The notes under the pieces: model-generated
The model's input: the letters and a program-made list of their open reading frames with translations, nothing else
Databases searched by the model: none
Told to the model about the DNA's origin: nothing
Program-made: the position numbers and the translations under genes
DNA from: Atopobium sp. UBA2090
GTDB taxonomy: Bacteria; Actinomycetota; Coriobacteriia; Coriobacteriales; Atopobiaceae
Length of the DNA stretch: 16,832 nt
NCBI GenBank assembly: GCA_002331575.1
Contig: DCZG01000158.1
Coordinates: 1-16,832 of the forward strand
Direction: 5' to 3'
Shown here: positions 1-7,101 of the stretch, piece by piece
Layout: each line of letters starts with the position of its first letter
How positions within the stretch are numbered: position 1 is the stretch's first letter

Positions 1-243
1 ATTCGTAACGAGAATCCGCCCTGGGCTTTTGTCGCCGGTGCCAGGCAAAATGTACGATAATCCGCGCCGGGCCCGGCTCGAGGCGAGTTTGGCTCATCTC
101 GGCAACGGCCTGACCTGCGGGAGCCAGAATCGCACCTTGGTTTCGATTTTGGCTCCTCACGTTTCCGCAGGTAAGCGTGTCGATAAGACCGTGAACCATG
201 CTCCAAAATCGTTGCGAGACGAGAGCTGCCACCCGGGCGTCGG
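1..243. other. Intergenic region without a convincing gene
   Basis: This stretch follows the stop codon of the ACT/metallo-hydrolase gene. A 72-codon plus-strand reading frame (29-247) has no recognisable domain, no good ribosome site and runs into the 3' end of the neighbouring gene, so I do not call it. The region contains a large imperfect inverted repeat (113-172, listed separately) and four degenerate copies of a TTTTGGCTC-like word: 87-95 and 147-155 on the plus strand, 121-129 and 200-208 on the minus strand. I see no hairpin followed by a T-run that would terminate the upstream operon. The neighbouring gene to the left is outside the window. Confidence 0.6.
113..172. repeat. 60-bp imperfect inverted repeat
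   Basis: The outer arms are perfect 8-mers: ACCTGCGG at 113-120 and CCGCAGGT at 165-172. The inner arms, GAGCCAGAATCG at 121-132 and CGATTTTGGCTC at 144-155, pair with a single change that would be a G-U pair in plus-strand RNA. The loop is 11 nt, and a 9-nt asymmetric bulge (156-164) sits on the right side only. Neither strand has a T-run next to the arms, so this is not a standard intrinsic terminator. It could be an extragenic palindrome, a structured RNA element or a regulatory leader for a gene outside the window. Confidence 0.6.
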
Positions 244-1701
244 TTAGAGGTCGACCTCGATGACCGCGCCATGGCCGCCGAGCACCTGCCAGTGCCCCGG
301 GCCGAGAATCTCCCTCAGCTGGGCGCGCTCCTCGCGGGCGAGCGCGGGCCTCGAGTCCACCGACGTCATGAGGAACGGCGCGAGCGAGTTGAACCGAGCC
401 TGGGGCTTGGTCTCGCCGTGGACGTTGACCCAGATGTCGCCGGAGACGCAGATGCGCTGGTCGCGGTCGACAAGGACCGTCTCGCCGAGCACATGCCCGC
501 CCGCACCCTCCCACACCTCGAAGCTGAACGGCGCGAGGTCGAGCGTGGCGGGTCCGCCCTGCGGCGACACGCACCGCGCCAGAGGCTCCTCCGAGCCGTC
601 CGGACGTCTCCCCAGCGACACGAAGCCGTCGAGACGGGGCGGCTCGTATCCCGACAGGACGTTCCCGAGGCCGGCGTAGGGCATGTGGGCCGGTATCTGC
701 ATGCGCCAGTCCGGCTCGCCCTCGAGCTGCAGGAGGAAGTGCTCGAGCACGCGGTCGATCACGTGGACCCGCGGCGCGAGGTCGCAGCACCCCGCATGGT
801 CCACGTCGCCGTGGGTGAGGAAGAGCTCGCGACGTCTCCCGTCCCAGTCGGGATAGGCCGTCCGGAGCACGGCGAGAAGCTCGTCGTGGTAGCAGGAGAA
901 GCCGGAGTCGACGAGGAGCAGGCAGTCGTCGCACTCGAGCACCCAGGTGTCGCTCCCGGCAGGCGGCTCGACGAGCAGCCCCTTGGTGCCCCTCGCCGTC
1001 GAGAAACGGGTCACGCGAACGTCTGCGGCATAGCCCGGCCCCCGGTACGCCTGGATGTCCCGAGCAAACCGCTCGATGTAGGTGAAGGGCCTGAAGGGGT
1101 CGTTGTTGGTGTGCTCGAGGTTCTGCACGATGCGGTTGGCGTCGACCAGGATCTCCTCCTCCTGGTGCGGCGAGAGCCCCATGAGCTCCGAGATGCCGCG
1201 CGCGAAGGTGAGGTAGAAGAGGCTGGTGTCGATGACGTGCTCGTTCCGGTCGTAGTCGAGGACCTCGGCGGGACAGATGCGGCGCACGTCCGCGAGAAAG
1301 TCGGCGAGCTCGTCGATGCCGTGCGCATAGACCCCGAGGCGCACGACCTGCTCGCCAGGGCTCGACACCTTGACGTTGAAGTACGTGATGTTGAGGTCGT
1401 GGCTGTTGGCGAGCTCGAGCGTCGGGTCGAGAACCCCGGGTGCGTCGTCAACGCGAAGCTCGACGAGATAGACCCCGCCGACGTGCTGCTGCTCGGGGAG
1501 CACGTCCAGCCCGCGCAGACCGTCCTCGGCGGCAGCCAGTTGCCCTTCGGTCCCCTCGACCTCGACGAAGAAGGTGTGGACGTCGATGACCTTGTTGTAG
1601 CTCGCGCGCACGACGTCGAGCCCCTCGCGCGCGAAGACGCGGTACGCCTCGAGAAACGAGCCCTTGTGGTTGCCGAGCACGAGCACGAACGACCTTCGCA
1701 T
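244..1701 (-). CDS. Tandem ACT-like domains fused to a metallo-beta-lactamase-fold hydrolase
   Basis: This 485-residue protein joins two modules. Residues about 3-65 and 77-150 each look like ACT ligand-binding domains: hydrophobic strand, then GSFLEAYRVFAREGLDVV and APGVLDPTLELANSHDLNI turn-helix segments. Residues about 225-485 look like a metallo-beta-lactamase fold, with HGDVDH at 297-302, GGH at 401-403, SGD at 420-422 and GGHG at 475-478, so candidate metal ligands are H297, D299, D301, H302, H403, D422 and H477. The substrate is unknown; ACT domains in other proteins usually bind amino acids, so amino-acid control of a hydrolase is an inference. The ATG at 1701 has a GGAGGGGG ribosome site 7 nt upstream. 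It lies 44 bp after the DUF815 gene and probably shares the ilvD transcript. No signal peptide or membrane segment is seen, so it is probably cytoplasmic. Confidence 0.8.
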   Translation of the reverse strand: MRRSFVLVLGNHKGSFLEAYRVFAREGLDVVRASYNKVIDVHTFFVEVEGTEGQLAAAEDGLRGLDVLPEQQHVGGVYLVELRVDDAPGVLDPTLELANSHDLNITYFNVKVSSPGEQVVRLGVYAHGIDELADFLADVRRICPAEVLDYDRNEHVIDTSLFYLTFARGISELMGLSPHQEEEILVDANRIVQNLEHTNNDPFRPFTYIERFARDIQAYRGPGYAADVRVTRFSTARGTKGLLVEPPAGSDTWVLECDDCLLLVDSGFSCYHDELLAVLRTAYPDWDGRRRELFLTHGDVDHAGCCDLAPRVHVIDRVLEHFLLQLEGEPDWRMQIPAHMPYAGLGNVLSGYEPPRLDGFVSLGRRPDGSEEPLARCVSPQGGPATLDLAPFSFEVWEGAGGHVLGETVLVDRDQRICVSGDIWVNVHGETKPQARFNSLAPFLMTSVDSRPALAREERAQLREILGPGHWQVLGGHGAVIEVDL

Positions 1702-1745
1702 GCGAACACCCCCTCCGATGGCCCACCGGTGACGCCGGGAACGTC

Positions 1746-3017
1746 CTACTGCTGCTGCGAGAGGAGCGAGTCCACGAACTGCCGCGCGCCACGGGCGGAG
1801 CGGCCGCCGCGACGGGTGGCGAAGCGCTCGGCGAGAAGGTCGAGCTCGTCCTGGTCCATCTCGATGTCCGCGTCGTCGGCAAGCTTGTGGACGATGTCGA
1901 GGTAGGTTGCCTTGTCGGGCTTCGAGAACGAGACGCGGATGCCAAAGCGGTCGGAGAGCGAGATGATCTCCTGCATGGTGTCGTTGCGGTGCACGTCGTC
2001 GCCCTCGCGGTCGGAGAAGCGTTCCTTCACCATGTGGCGTCGGTTGCTCGTGGCATAGATCGCCACGTTGTCCGACTTCGCCGAGACCGAGCCCTCGAGG
2101 ATGGCCTTGAGCGCCGCGAAGTTGTCGTCGTCGTTGGAGAACGAGAGGTCGTCGATGAAGATGACGAACTTCAGCGGGTTGCGCGTGAGCTCGTCGAGGA
2201 TGGCGGGGATGCTGCGCAGCTGCTCCTTGCGGACCTCGAGGATGCGCATGCCCTCCGGCGCGAGCTCGTTGACGACCGCCTTCACCGTCGAGCTCTTGCC
2301 CGTGCCCGCATCGCCGGTGAGCAGGATGTTCGCCGCGGGGAGGCCCGCCACGAGCGCGCGGGTGTTGTCGAGGATGATCGTGCGCTCCCGCTCGTAGTCC
2401 ACGAGGTCGGAGAGGCGAATCGGGTCGGGATGGCGCACGGGCACGATGCTGCCGTCGTCATCCACGCGAAAGACGTGGTAGCGGGCATACATGCCGTAGC
2501 CGTAGCTGCCGATGTGCGTCACGCGGTCGTGGTAGGTGCCCACGAGGTCCACGTGCTCGGTGTCGAAGACCGGGAGCGAGTCCGCCATGACCGAGGGCAG
2601 GATGTCGAGAAAGTCGGACGGCATGAGGTCGGAGAGCTCCTGGAACGTCGCCAGCTCGGCTTCGACGGCGGTCGTCATCGCCGGCGCGACCTTCTGTCCG
2701 GCGCCAACGCGCCGCAGGTAGACGTTCTCGTCGTCGACGATCGCGTTGAGGACGTAGGCGGAGAGGCCCTTGGCCTCGGAGGCAAAGAGCAGCGAGACGA
2801 ACTCGGCGTAGTCCAGCGAGAGCTGGTATGACTCCGCCGCGACGTCGGGGGTGTTCTCGTCCTCGTCCTCGGAGTCCTCCTCGAGGAGGCTGGCAACCGT
2901 CGAGGCCTGCGCCACGCACAGGTCGAGAGCATTGATGACGGGGTCGTCGAGCACCGCCCGGAAGACGGTGAGCGTGTTCAGGCGAAAGTGGAGGTCGAGA
3001 AACTCGATGAACGTCAT
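1746..3017 (-). CDS. DUF815-family AAA+ ATPase
   Basis: The 423-residue protein has a helical N-terminal part with a strongly acidic stretch (residues 46-55) and a C-terminal AAA+ module. Visible motifs are Walker A GDAGTGKS (235-242), Walker B FVIFIDD (284-290), a sensor-1-like ATSN (322-325), the SDRFG segment (355-359) with a candidate arginine finger, and a late arginine-rich GRSARGARQF segment (405-414). This layout matches the DUF815 family of predicted ATPases, whose cellular role is not established. Its ATG overlaps the ilvD stop in an ATGA arrangement (3014-3017), with a GAGGAG ribosome site inside the ilvD end, so translation is probably coupled to ilvD. It is cytoplasmic, with no membrane segments. 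Family assignment is firm; any link to branched-chain metabolism rests on position only. Confidence 0.85.
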   Translation of the reverse strand: MTFIEFLDLHFRLNTLTVFRAVLDDPVINALDLCVAQASTVASLLEEDSEDEDENTPDVAAESYQLSLDYAEFVSLLFASEAKGLSAYVLNAIVDDENVYLRRVGAGQKVAPAMTTAVEAELATFQELSDLMPSDFLDILPSVMADSLPVFDTEHVDLVGTYHDRVTHIGSYGYGMYARYHVFRVDDDGSIVPVRHPDPIRLSDLVDYERERTIILDNTRALVAGLPAANILLTGDAGTGKSSTVKAVVNELAPEGMRILEVRKEQLRSIPAILDELTRNPLKFVIFIDDLSFSNDDDNFAALKAILEGSVSAKSDNVAIYATSNRRHMVKERFSDREGDDVHRNDTMQEIISLSDRFGIRVSFSKPDKATYLDIVHKLADDADIEMDQDELDLLAERFATRRGGRSARGARQFVDSLLSQQQ

Positions 3018-4681
3018 GCCTTCTCCTCGTCGAGGACGGCACCGGTGGCACCAGAGCCGACGAGCTTGGCATAGCGCCTGAGATAGCCGGTGAGCTGCTT
3101 TGTCTTGGGAACGAACGCCGCCATGCGGGCGTCGAACTCCTCCTGAGGAATCTTGAGCTCGATCGTGTTCGCGGGGATGTCGATCGAGATGACGTCGCCC
3201 TCCTCGACGATGCCGATGGCACCGCCGGATGCCGCCTCGGGCGAGATGTGCCCGACGCAGGCGCCGCGCGTCGCCCCGGAGAAGCGACCGTCGGTGATGA
3301 GGGCGACGGAGCCGCCGAGGCCCATGCCCTGGATGGCGGAGGTGGGGGTCAGCATCTCGCGCATGCCGGGTCCGCCTTTGGGGCCCTCGTAGCGGATCAC
3401 GATGACGTCACCGGGGTTGATGGAGCCGGAGTTGATGGCCGTCTGGGCGTCCTCCTCGCACTCGAAGACGCGCGCGGGCCCCTCGTGGACGAGCATCTCG
3501 GGGGCGACGGCGGAGCGCTTGACCACGGACCCCTCGGGAGCGAGGTTGCCGTGGAGTACGGCGATGCCGCCCGTCTCGGAGAAGGGGTGCTCGACGGGAC
3601 GGATGACCTCGGGGTTCTCGTTGACCACGCCGGCGAGGTTCTCCCCCACCGTGTGACCCGTGACGGTCATGCAGTCGGTGTTGAGCAGGCCGCGCTTCTC
3701 GAGCTCGGCCATGACGACGTAGACGCCGCCCGCCTCGTCGAGGTCCTCCATGTAGGTCGGGCCGGCCGGGGCGAGGTGGCAGAGGTTTGGCGTGCGCTCC
3801 GAGATCTGGTTCGCGATGTCGAGGTTGAGGTCGACGCCGCACTCGTGGGCGATGGCGGGCAGGTGGAGCATCGTGTTGGTGGAGCAGCCGAGGGCCATGT
3901 CGACGGTCATCGCGTTCATGAGGGCGTCTTTCGTCATGATCTGGCGAGCCGTGATGCCCTTCTCGAGCATGTCCATGACGGCCATGCCCGCATGCTTGGC
4001 GAGCTCGAGCCGGCGGGAGTAGACGGCGGGGATGGTGCCGTTGCCGCGCAGGCCCATGCCGATGGCCTCGGTGAGGCAGTTCATGGAGTTGGCCGTGTAC
4101 ATGCCCGAGCACGAGCCGCAGGTCGGGCAGGCCTTGCACTCCCACTCGTGGAGGCGCTCCTCGTCGATCTTGCCCGCGGTGTAGGCGCCGACAGCCTCGA
4201 ACATGCTCGAGAGGCTCGTCTTGTGGCCGTCGATGTGCCCGGCGAGCATGGGCCCGCCCGAGACGAAGGTGCTGGGCAGGTCGAGGCGGGCGGCGGCCAT
4301 GAGCAGGCCGGGGACGTTCTTGTCGCAGTTGGGGACCATCACGAGCGCGTCGAAGCCGTGGGCCATGGCCATGGCCTCGGTGCTGTCGGCGATGAGGTCG
4401 CGCGTGACGAGCGAGTACTTCATGCCGACGTGGCCCATGGCGATGCCGTCGCAGACGGCGATCGCGGGGAAGACGACGGGCATTCCGCCCGCCATGGCCA
4501 CGCCCATCTTGACGGCTTCGACGATCTTGTCGATGTTCATGTGGCCGGGGACGATCTCGTTGTAGGAGCTCACGATGCCGACGAGCGGACGGTGGATCTC
4601 CTCGTCGGTCCAGCCGAGGGCATGGTAGAGCAGTCGGTGGGAGGCGTTCTCGGGGCCGAGCTTGATGGCATCAGACTTCAT
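3014..4681 (-). CDS. ilvD: Dihydroxy-acid dehydratase
   Basis: IlvD dehydrates dihydroxy-isovalerate and dihydroxy-methylvalerate to the 2-keto acids, the third common step of valine/leucine and isoleucine synthesis. The 555-residue protein has the family's cysteines in NCDK (C119) and ACPTCGSCSGM (C185, C188, C191) and the catalytic-serine segment ITDGRFSGATRG (S468). At the position where [2Fe-2S]-type enzymes carry a cysteine (TPCN) it has VPGH (residues 44-47), as in E. coli IlvD, so an oxygen-sensitive [4Fe-4S] cluster is expected. The ATG at 4681 was chosen over an in-frame start nine codons upstream because GGAGGGAG precedes it at good spacing and the protein then begins like its relatives. 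It is separated from the other ilv/leu genes by the beta-glucoside cassette and followed by two coupled genes. Confidence 0.97.
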   Translation of the reverse strand: MKSDAIKLGPENASHRLLYHALGWTDEEIHRPLVGIVSSYNEIVPGHMNIDKIVEAVKMGVAMAGGMPVVFPAIAVCDGIAMGHVGMKYSLVTRDLIADSTEAMAMAHGFDALVMVPNCDKNVPGLLMAAARLDLPSTFVSGGPMLAGHIDGHKTSLSSMFEAVGAYTAGKIDEERLHEWECKACPTCGSCSGMYTANSMNCLTEAIGMGLRGNGTIPAVYSRRLELAKHAGMAVMDMLEKGITARQIMTKDALMNAMTVDMALGCSTNTMLHLPAIAHECGVDLNLDIANQISERTPNLCHLAPAGPTYMEDLDEAGGVYVVMAELEKRGLLNTDCMTVTGHTVGENLAGVVNENPEVIRPVEHPFSETGGIAVLHGNLAPEGSVVKRSAVAPEMLVHEGPARVFECEEDAQTAINSGSINPGDVIVIRYEGPKGGPGMREMLTPTSAIQGMGLGGSVALITDGRFSGATRGACVGHISPEAASGGAIGIVEEGDVISIDIPANTIELKIPQEEFDARMAAFVPKTKQLTGYLRRYAKLVGSGATGAVLDEEKA

Positions 4682-4702
4682 GGTGTGACTCCCTCCGCGG
4701 GC

Positions 4703-4723
4703 GGGCACGTGTACCAGGTGCCC
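4703..4723 (-). promoter_or_regulatory. Hairpin in the ilvD leader
   Basis: GGGCAC and GTGCCC arms (6 bp, 9-nt loop) lie a few bases upstream of the ilvD ribosome site. There is no T-run, so it is not a terminator. It might affect translation or mRNA stability. I found no T-box sequence and no leader peptide rich in branched-chain codons here. Confidence 0.4.
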
Positions 4724-4800
4724 AGCGCGCGACAGCGTGACGGTTCCGTGCGGAAAGACCGCGCGTCCTATGGTAACGCTCGTCCTTTGCGCTTCTGTGA

Positions 4801-4809
4801 ACTATCCCA
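4801..4809 (-). promoter_or_regulatory. Candidate extended -10 promoter for ilvD
   Basis: On the minus strand TGGGATAGT fits the extended -10 form TGnTATAAT, with GATAGT matching four of six positions of the hexamer. It lies just downstream of the EIIA terminator and would give a leader of roughly 110 nt before the ilvD start codon. A TTGACC (4831-4836) is present but 24 bp away, too far to act as its -35. This is a weak call based on position and partial consensus. Confidence 0.3.
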
Positions 4810-4837
4810 GGCGTTTGCCGGAGATGCACCGGTCAAA

Positions 4838-4876
4838 CGACGGGGGGCGGCCCCTCTCGGAAGCCGTCCCCCGTCG
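4838..4876 (-). terminator. Intrinsic terminator after the EIIA gene
   Basis: Read on the minus strand, CGACGGGGG pairs with CCCCCGTCG, with an inner CGGC/GCCG pairing, and is followed by a short TTT. It lies about 50 bp after the EIIA stop and ends the bglG-EIIBC-bglA-EIIA unit before the ilvD promoter region. The stem is strong but the T-run is short. Confidence 0.65.
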
Positions 4877-4925
4877 ATGATGACGCACGTACGTGCCAGG
4901 CCCGCTGACGCGAGAACCCGCAGCG

Positions 4926-5444
4926 CTACTTCTGGAAGGCGATGACCTTCTCGCCAGCCTCGGAGGCACCGGTCTTGACGAGCTCGACGGACGCGAGGTC
5001 GTCGGTGTTCGTGAGGGCGATGATGACCGTGGTGGCATGGCCAGCCGCGACGATCTTCTTCTTCGAGAAGCTCAGCAGCGGCTCGCCGGCCTTCACGTGC
5101 GCGTTCTTCTCGGCGAAGACCGTGAAGCCGTCGCCCTTCATCTCGACCGTGTCGACGCCCACGTGTATGAGGATCTCGGCACCGTCATCCCCGACCAGGC
5201 CCACGGCGTGGAAGTTGGGCGCGCCGATGGCGCTGAGCGTTCCGGAGACGGGGGCGTAGACGACCTCGCCGCTCGGCTCGATGCCGCAGCCCTTGCCCAT
5301 GACGCCGCTGCTGAACACGGGGTCGGGCACGTCTCCGAGGGCGATGACGTTGCCTGCGACCGGCGCGAGAACCGTTCCCGCCGGTGCCTCGACGCTCAGT
5401 GCCGCGGGCTTCGAGGGCTTCTTGAACTTGTCGAACAGACCCAT
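4926..5444 (-). CDS. PTS glucose-type EIIA component (stand-alone, Crr-like)
   Basis: This 172-residue protein is a soluble EIIA of the glucose/beta-glucoside superfamily. It takes phosphate from HPr and passes it to an EIIB domain. The N-terminus MGLFDKFKK resembles E. coli Crr, followed by the EIIA core (VLAPVAGNVIALGDVPDPVF). The two expected active-site histidines are present: H79 (FHAVGL) and the phosphorylated H94 (ILIHVGVDTVEMKGDGF). The ATG at 5444 follows GAGAGGAAACC and matches the family N-terminus, so I prefer it to the in-frame upstream start at 5495. The EIIBC gene of the same operon lacks a IIA domain, so this protein is the likely phosphoryl donor. It may also serve other permeases, because Crr-type EIIA proteins commonly do. 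It is the last gene of the unit, about 100 bp after bglA. Confidence 0.93.
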   Translation of the reverse strand: MGLFDKFKKPSKPAALSVEAPAGTVLAPVAGNVIALGDVPDPVFSSGVMGKGCGIEPSGEVVYAPVSGTLSAIGAPNFHAVGLVGDDGAEILIHVGVDTVEMKGDGFTVFAEKNAHVKAGEPLLSFSKKKIVAAGHATTVIIALTNTDDLASVELVKTGASEAGEKVIAFQK

Positions 5445-5543
5445 GGTTTCCTCTCTTCTGGGCGTCACGCGCCCCAAACGGACGTGACCCCGCACCTGCC
5501 CCGAACCCCAGCTCGGTGTGGGACGTTGTCTCTCATGATAGGC

Positions 5544-6998
5544 CTAGGCGAGGTCCTCGCCGTTGCTGGCGATGACCTTCTTGTACCATGCAAACGAATC
5601 CTTGCGCTCGCGGTGGAGATCGCCGTTCCCGTCGTTGTCCTTGTCGACGTATACGAAGCCGTAGCGCTTCTTCATCTCGCCCGTCGAGGCGGAGACGAGG
5701 TCGATGCAGCCCCACATTGTGTAGCCCATGAGGTCGACGCCCTCGTCGACCGCCTTGCCCATCTCCACGATGTGCTTGCGGAGATAGTCGATGCGATAGC
5801 CGTCGTGGAAGTCGCCGTCCTCCGCGCGGACATCGTTGGCGCCGAGGCCGTTCTCGACGATCATGAGGGGCTTCTGGTAGCGGTCGTAGACCGTCTTGAG
5901 GTACCAGCGCAGACCCTTGGGATCGATGGCCCAGCCCCAGTCGCTCTTCTCGAGGTAGGGGTTGCCGTTGCCGCCGAAGACGTTTCCGCCCGCCTCGGCC
6001 GCCTCGGGATGCGCGGAGGCCGTCGAACTCATGTAGTAGCTGAAGCTGTAGAAGTCGACCGTGCCGGCCTTGAGCACCTCGGCGTCCATCTCGGCCTGCC
6101 TCGTGAGGTCGACCCCGAGCTCCTTCCACAGCGACGGGGCCCAGCATGGGTAGGCGCCGCGGCACTGCACGTCACCGCAGTAGAAGTTGCTGGCATCGAC
6201 CTGCCGCTGGGCGAGAAGGACGTCGTCGGGGTCGCAGCTGTAGGGGTAGCAGGCCTGGCCGGCAATCATGTTGCCGACCTTGTTCTCGGGGTCGATCGTG
6301 TGGGCAAGGATGACCGCGCGCGCCGACGCCACGAGCTGGTTGTGCAGGCCCTCCAGTCGGCGCTGGGGATCATCCCAATCGCAGGACCCGAAGTCCATGT
6401 CCCAGTCGTAGTCGGGAAGGATGCCGAGACCCATGATGTTGCCGAAGCCGCCCATCATGGCGCAGTTGATCTCGTTGAAGGTGAGCCAGTACCTCACGAG
6501 ACCGCGGTACTCGGTGAAGCAGGTCCGCGCGTAGGTGAGGAAGAAGCCCACGAGCTTGCGGTTCGACCAGCCGCCGTACTTCTTCGCGAGCCCGAGGGGC
6601 AACTCGTAGTGGCTGAGGGTGACCATGGGCTCGATGCCGTGCAGGTGGCACTCCTCGAAGACGTGACGGTAGAACTCGACGCCCGCCGGGTTCGGCTCGT
6701 CCTCGTCGCCCTCGGGGAAGAGTCGGCTCCAGTTGATGGACATGCGGTAGCACTTGAAGCCCATCTCGCCGAAGAGCGCGATGTCCTCCTTGTAGTGGTG
6801 GTAGAAGTCGGTCGCCTCGTGGCTCGGGTAGTAGCAGCCCTCCTCGACGCCATTGGGCGTGATGCGACGCGGCGTTCCCACGGTGCCGCCCATCATCACG
6901 TCGGGGACGCTCAGCCCCTTGCCGTCCGCGTCGTAGCCACCCTCGACCTGGTTGGCCGCGGTCGCACCGCCCCAGAGGAAGTTCTCGGGAAACGACAT
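5544..6998 (-). CDS. bglA: 6-phospho-beta-glucosidase, GH1 (copy 1, in the bglG operon)
   Basis: This enzyme hydrolyses beta-glucosides phosphorylated during PTS uptake to glucose 6-phosphate and an aglycone or sugar. The 484-residue protein is full length for family GH1. The acid/base glutamate is E176 in TFNEIN and the nucleophile is E382 in IVENG. The phosphate-binding set S436, K444 and Y446 is present in VSASTGEMKKRYGF. A437 follows the serine where 6-phospho-beta-galactosidases usually have tryptophan, which favours glucoside specificity. Two adjacent ATGs exist (7001 and 6998); GGAG lies 6 nt before the second, so I chose it. The gap to the EIIBC gene is about 100 bp and contains a small hairpin (7076-7089, CCGTC/GACGG) but no RAT or T-run. 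Copy 2 lies at 9933-11363. Confidence 0.95.
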   Translation of the reverse strand: MSFPENFLWGGATAANQVEGGYDADGKGLSVPDVMMGGTVGTPRRITPNGVEEGCYYPSHEATDFYHHYKEDIALFGEMGFKCYRMSINWSRLFPEGDEDEPNPAGVEFYRHVFEECHLHGIEPMVTLSHYELPLGLAKKYGGWSNRKLVGFFLTYARTCFTEYRGLVRYWLTFNEINCAMMGGFGNIMGLGILPDYDWDMDFGSCDWDDPQRRLEGLHNQLVASARAVILAHTIDPENKVGNMIAGQACYPYSCDPDDVLLAQRQVDASNFYCGDVQCRGAYPCWAPSLWKELGVDLTRQAEMDAEVLKAGTVDFYSFSYYMSSTASAHPEAAEAGGNVFGGNGNPYLEKSDWGWAIDPKGLRWYLKTVYDRYQKPLMIVENGLGANDVRAEDGDFHDGYRIDYLRKHIVEMGKAVDEGVDLMGYTMWGCIDLVSASTGEMKKRYGFVYVDKDNDGNGDLHRERKDSFAWYKKVIASNGEDLA

Positions 6999-7101
6999 CA
7001 TGTGCTCCAATCCGAATGGTGGGAAGGCGGGCCCCGCAATCGCGTCGCGGAGTCCGCCCGAAACCTGTCCACCGCCCGTCAGGCGACGGTAACGCTTGTG
7101 A

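Noticed and set aside
29..247. Plus-strand 72-codon reading frame at the left edge
   Set aside because: There is no ribosome site and no recognisable motif. It overlaps the inverted repeat and ends inside the 3' end of the ACT/MBL gene.
244..1701. Broken metal site in the MBL domain because HGDVDH replaces HxHxDH
   Set aside because: The aspartate variant occurs in intact members of the fold, and the later ligands H403, D422 and H477 are present.
4831..4836. TTGACC as a -35 for ilvD
   Set aside because: The only plausible -10 (4801-4806) is 24 bp away instead of about 17, so I kept only an extended -10 call.
4682..4925. T-box riboswitch upstream of ilvD
   Set aside because: No AGGGTGGTACCGCG-like antiterminator core or specifier stem is visible.
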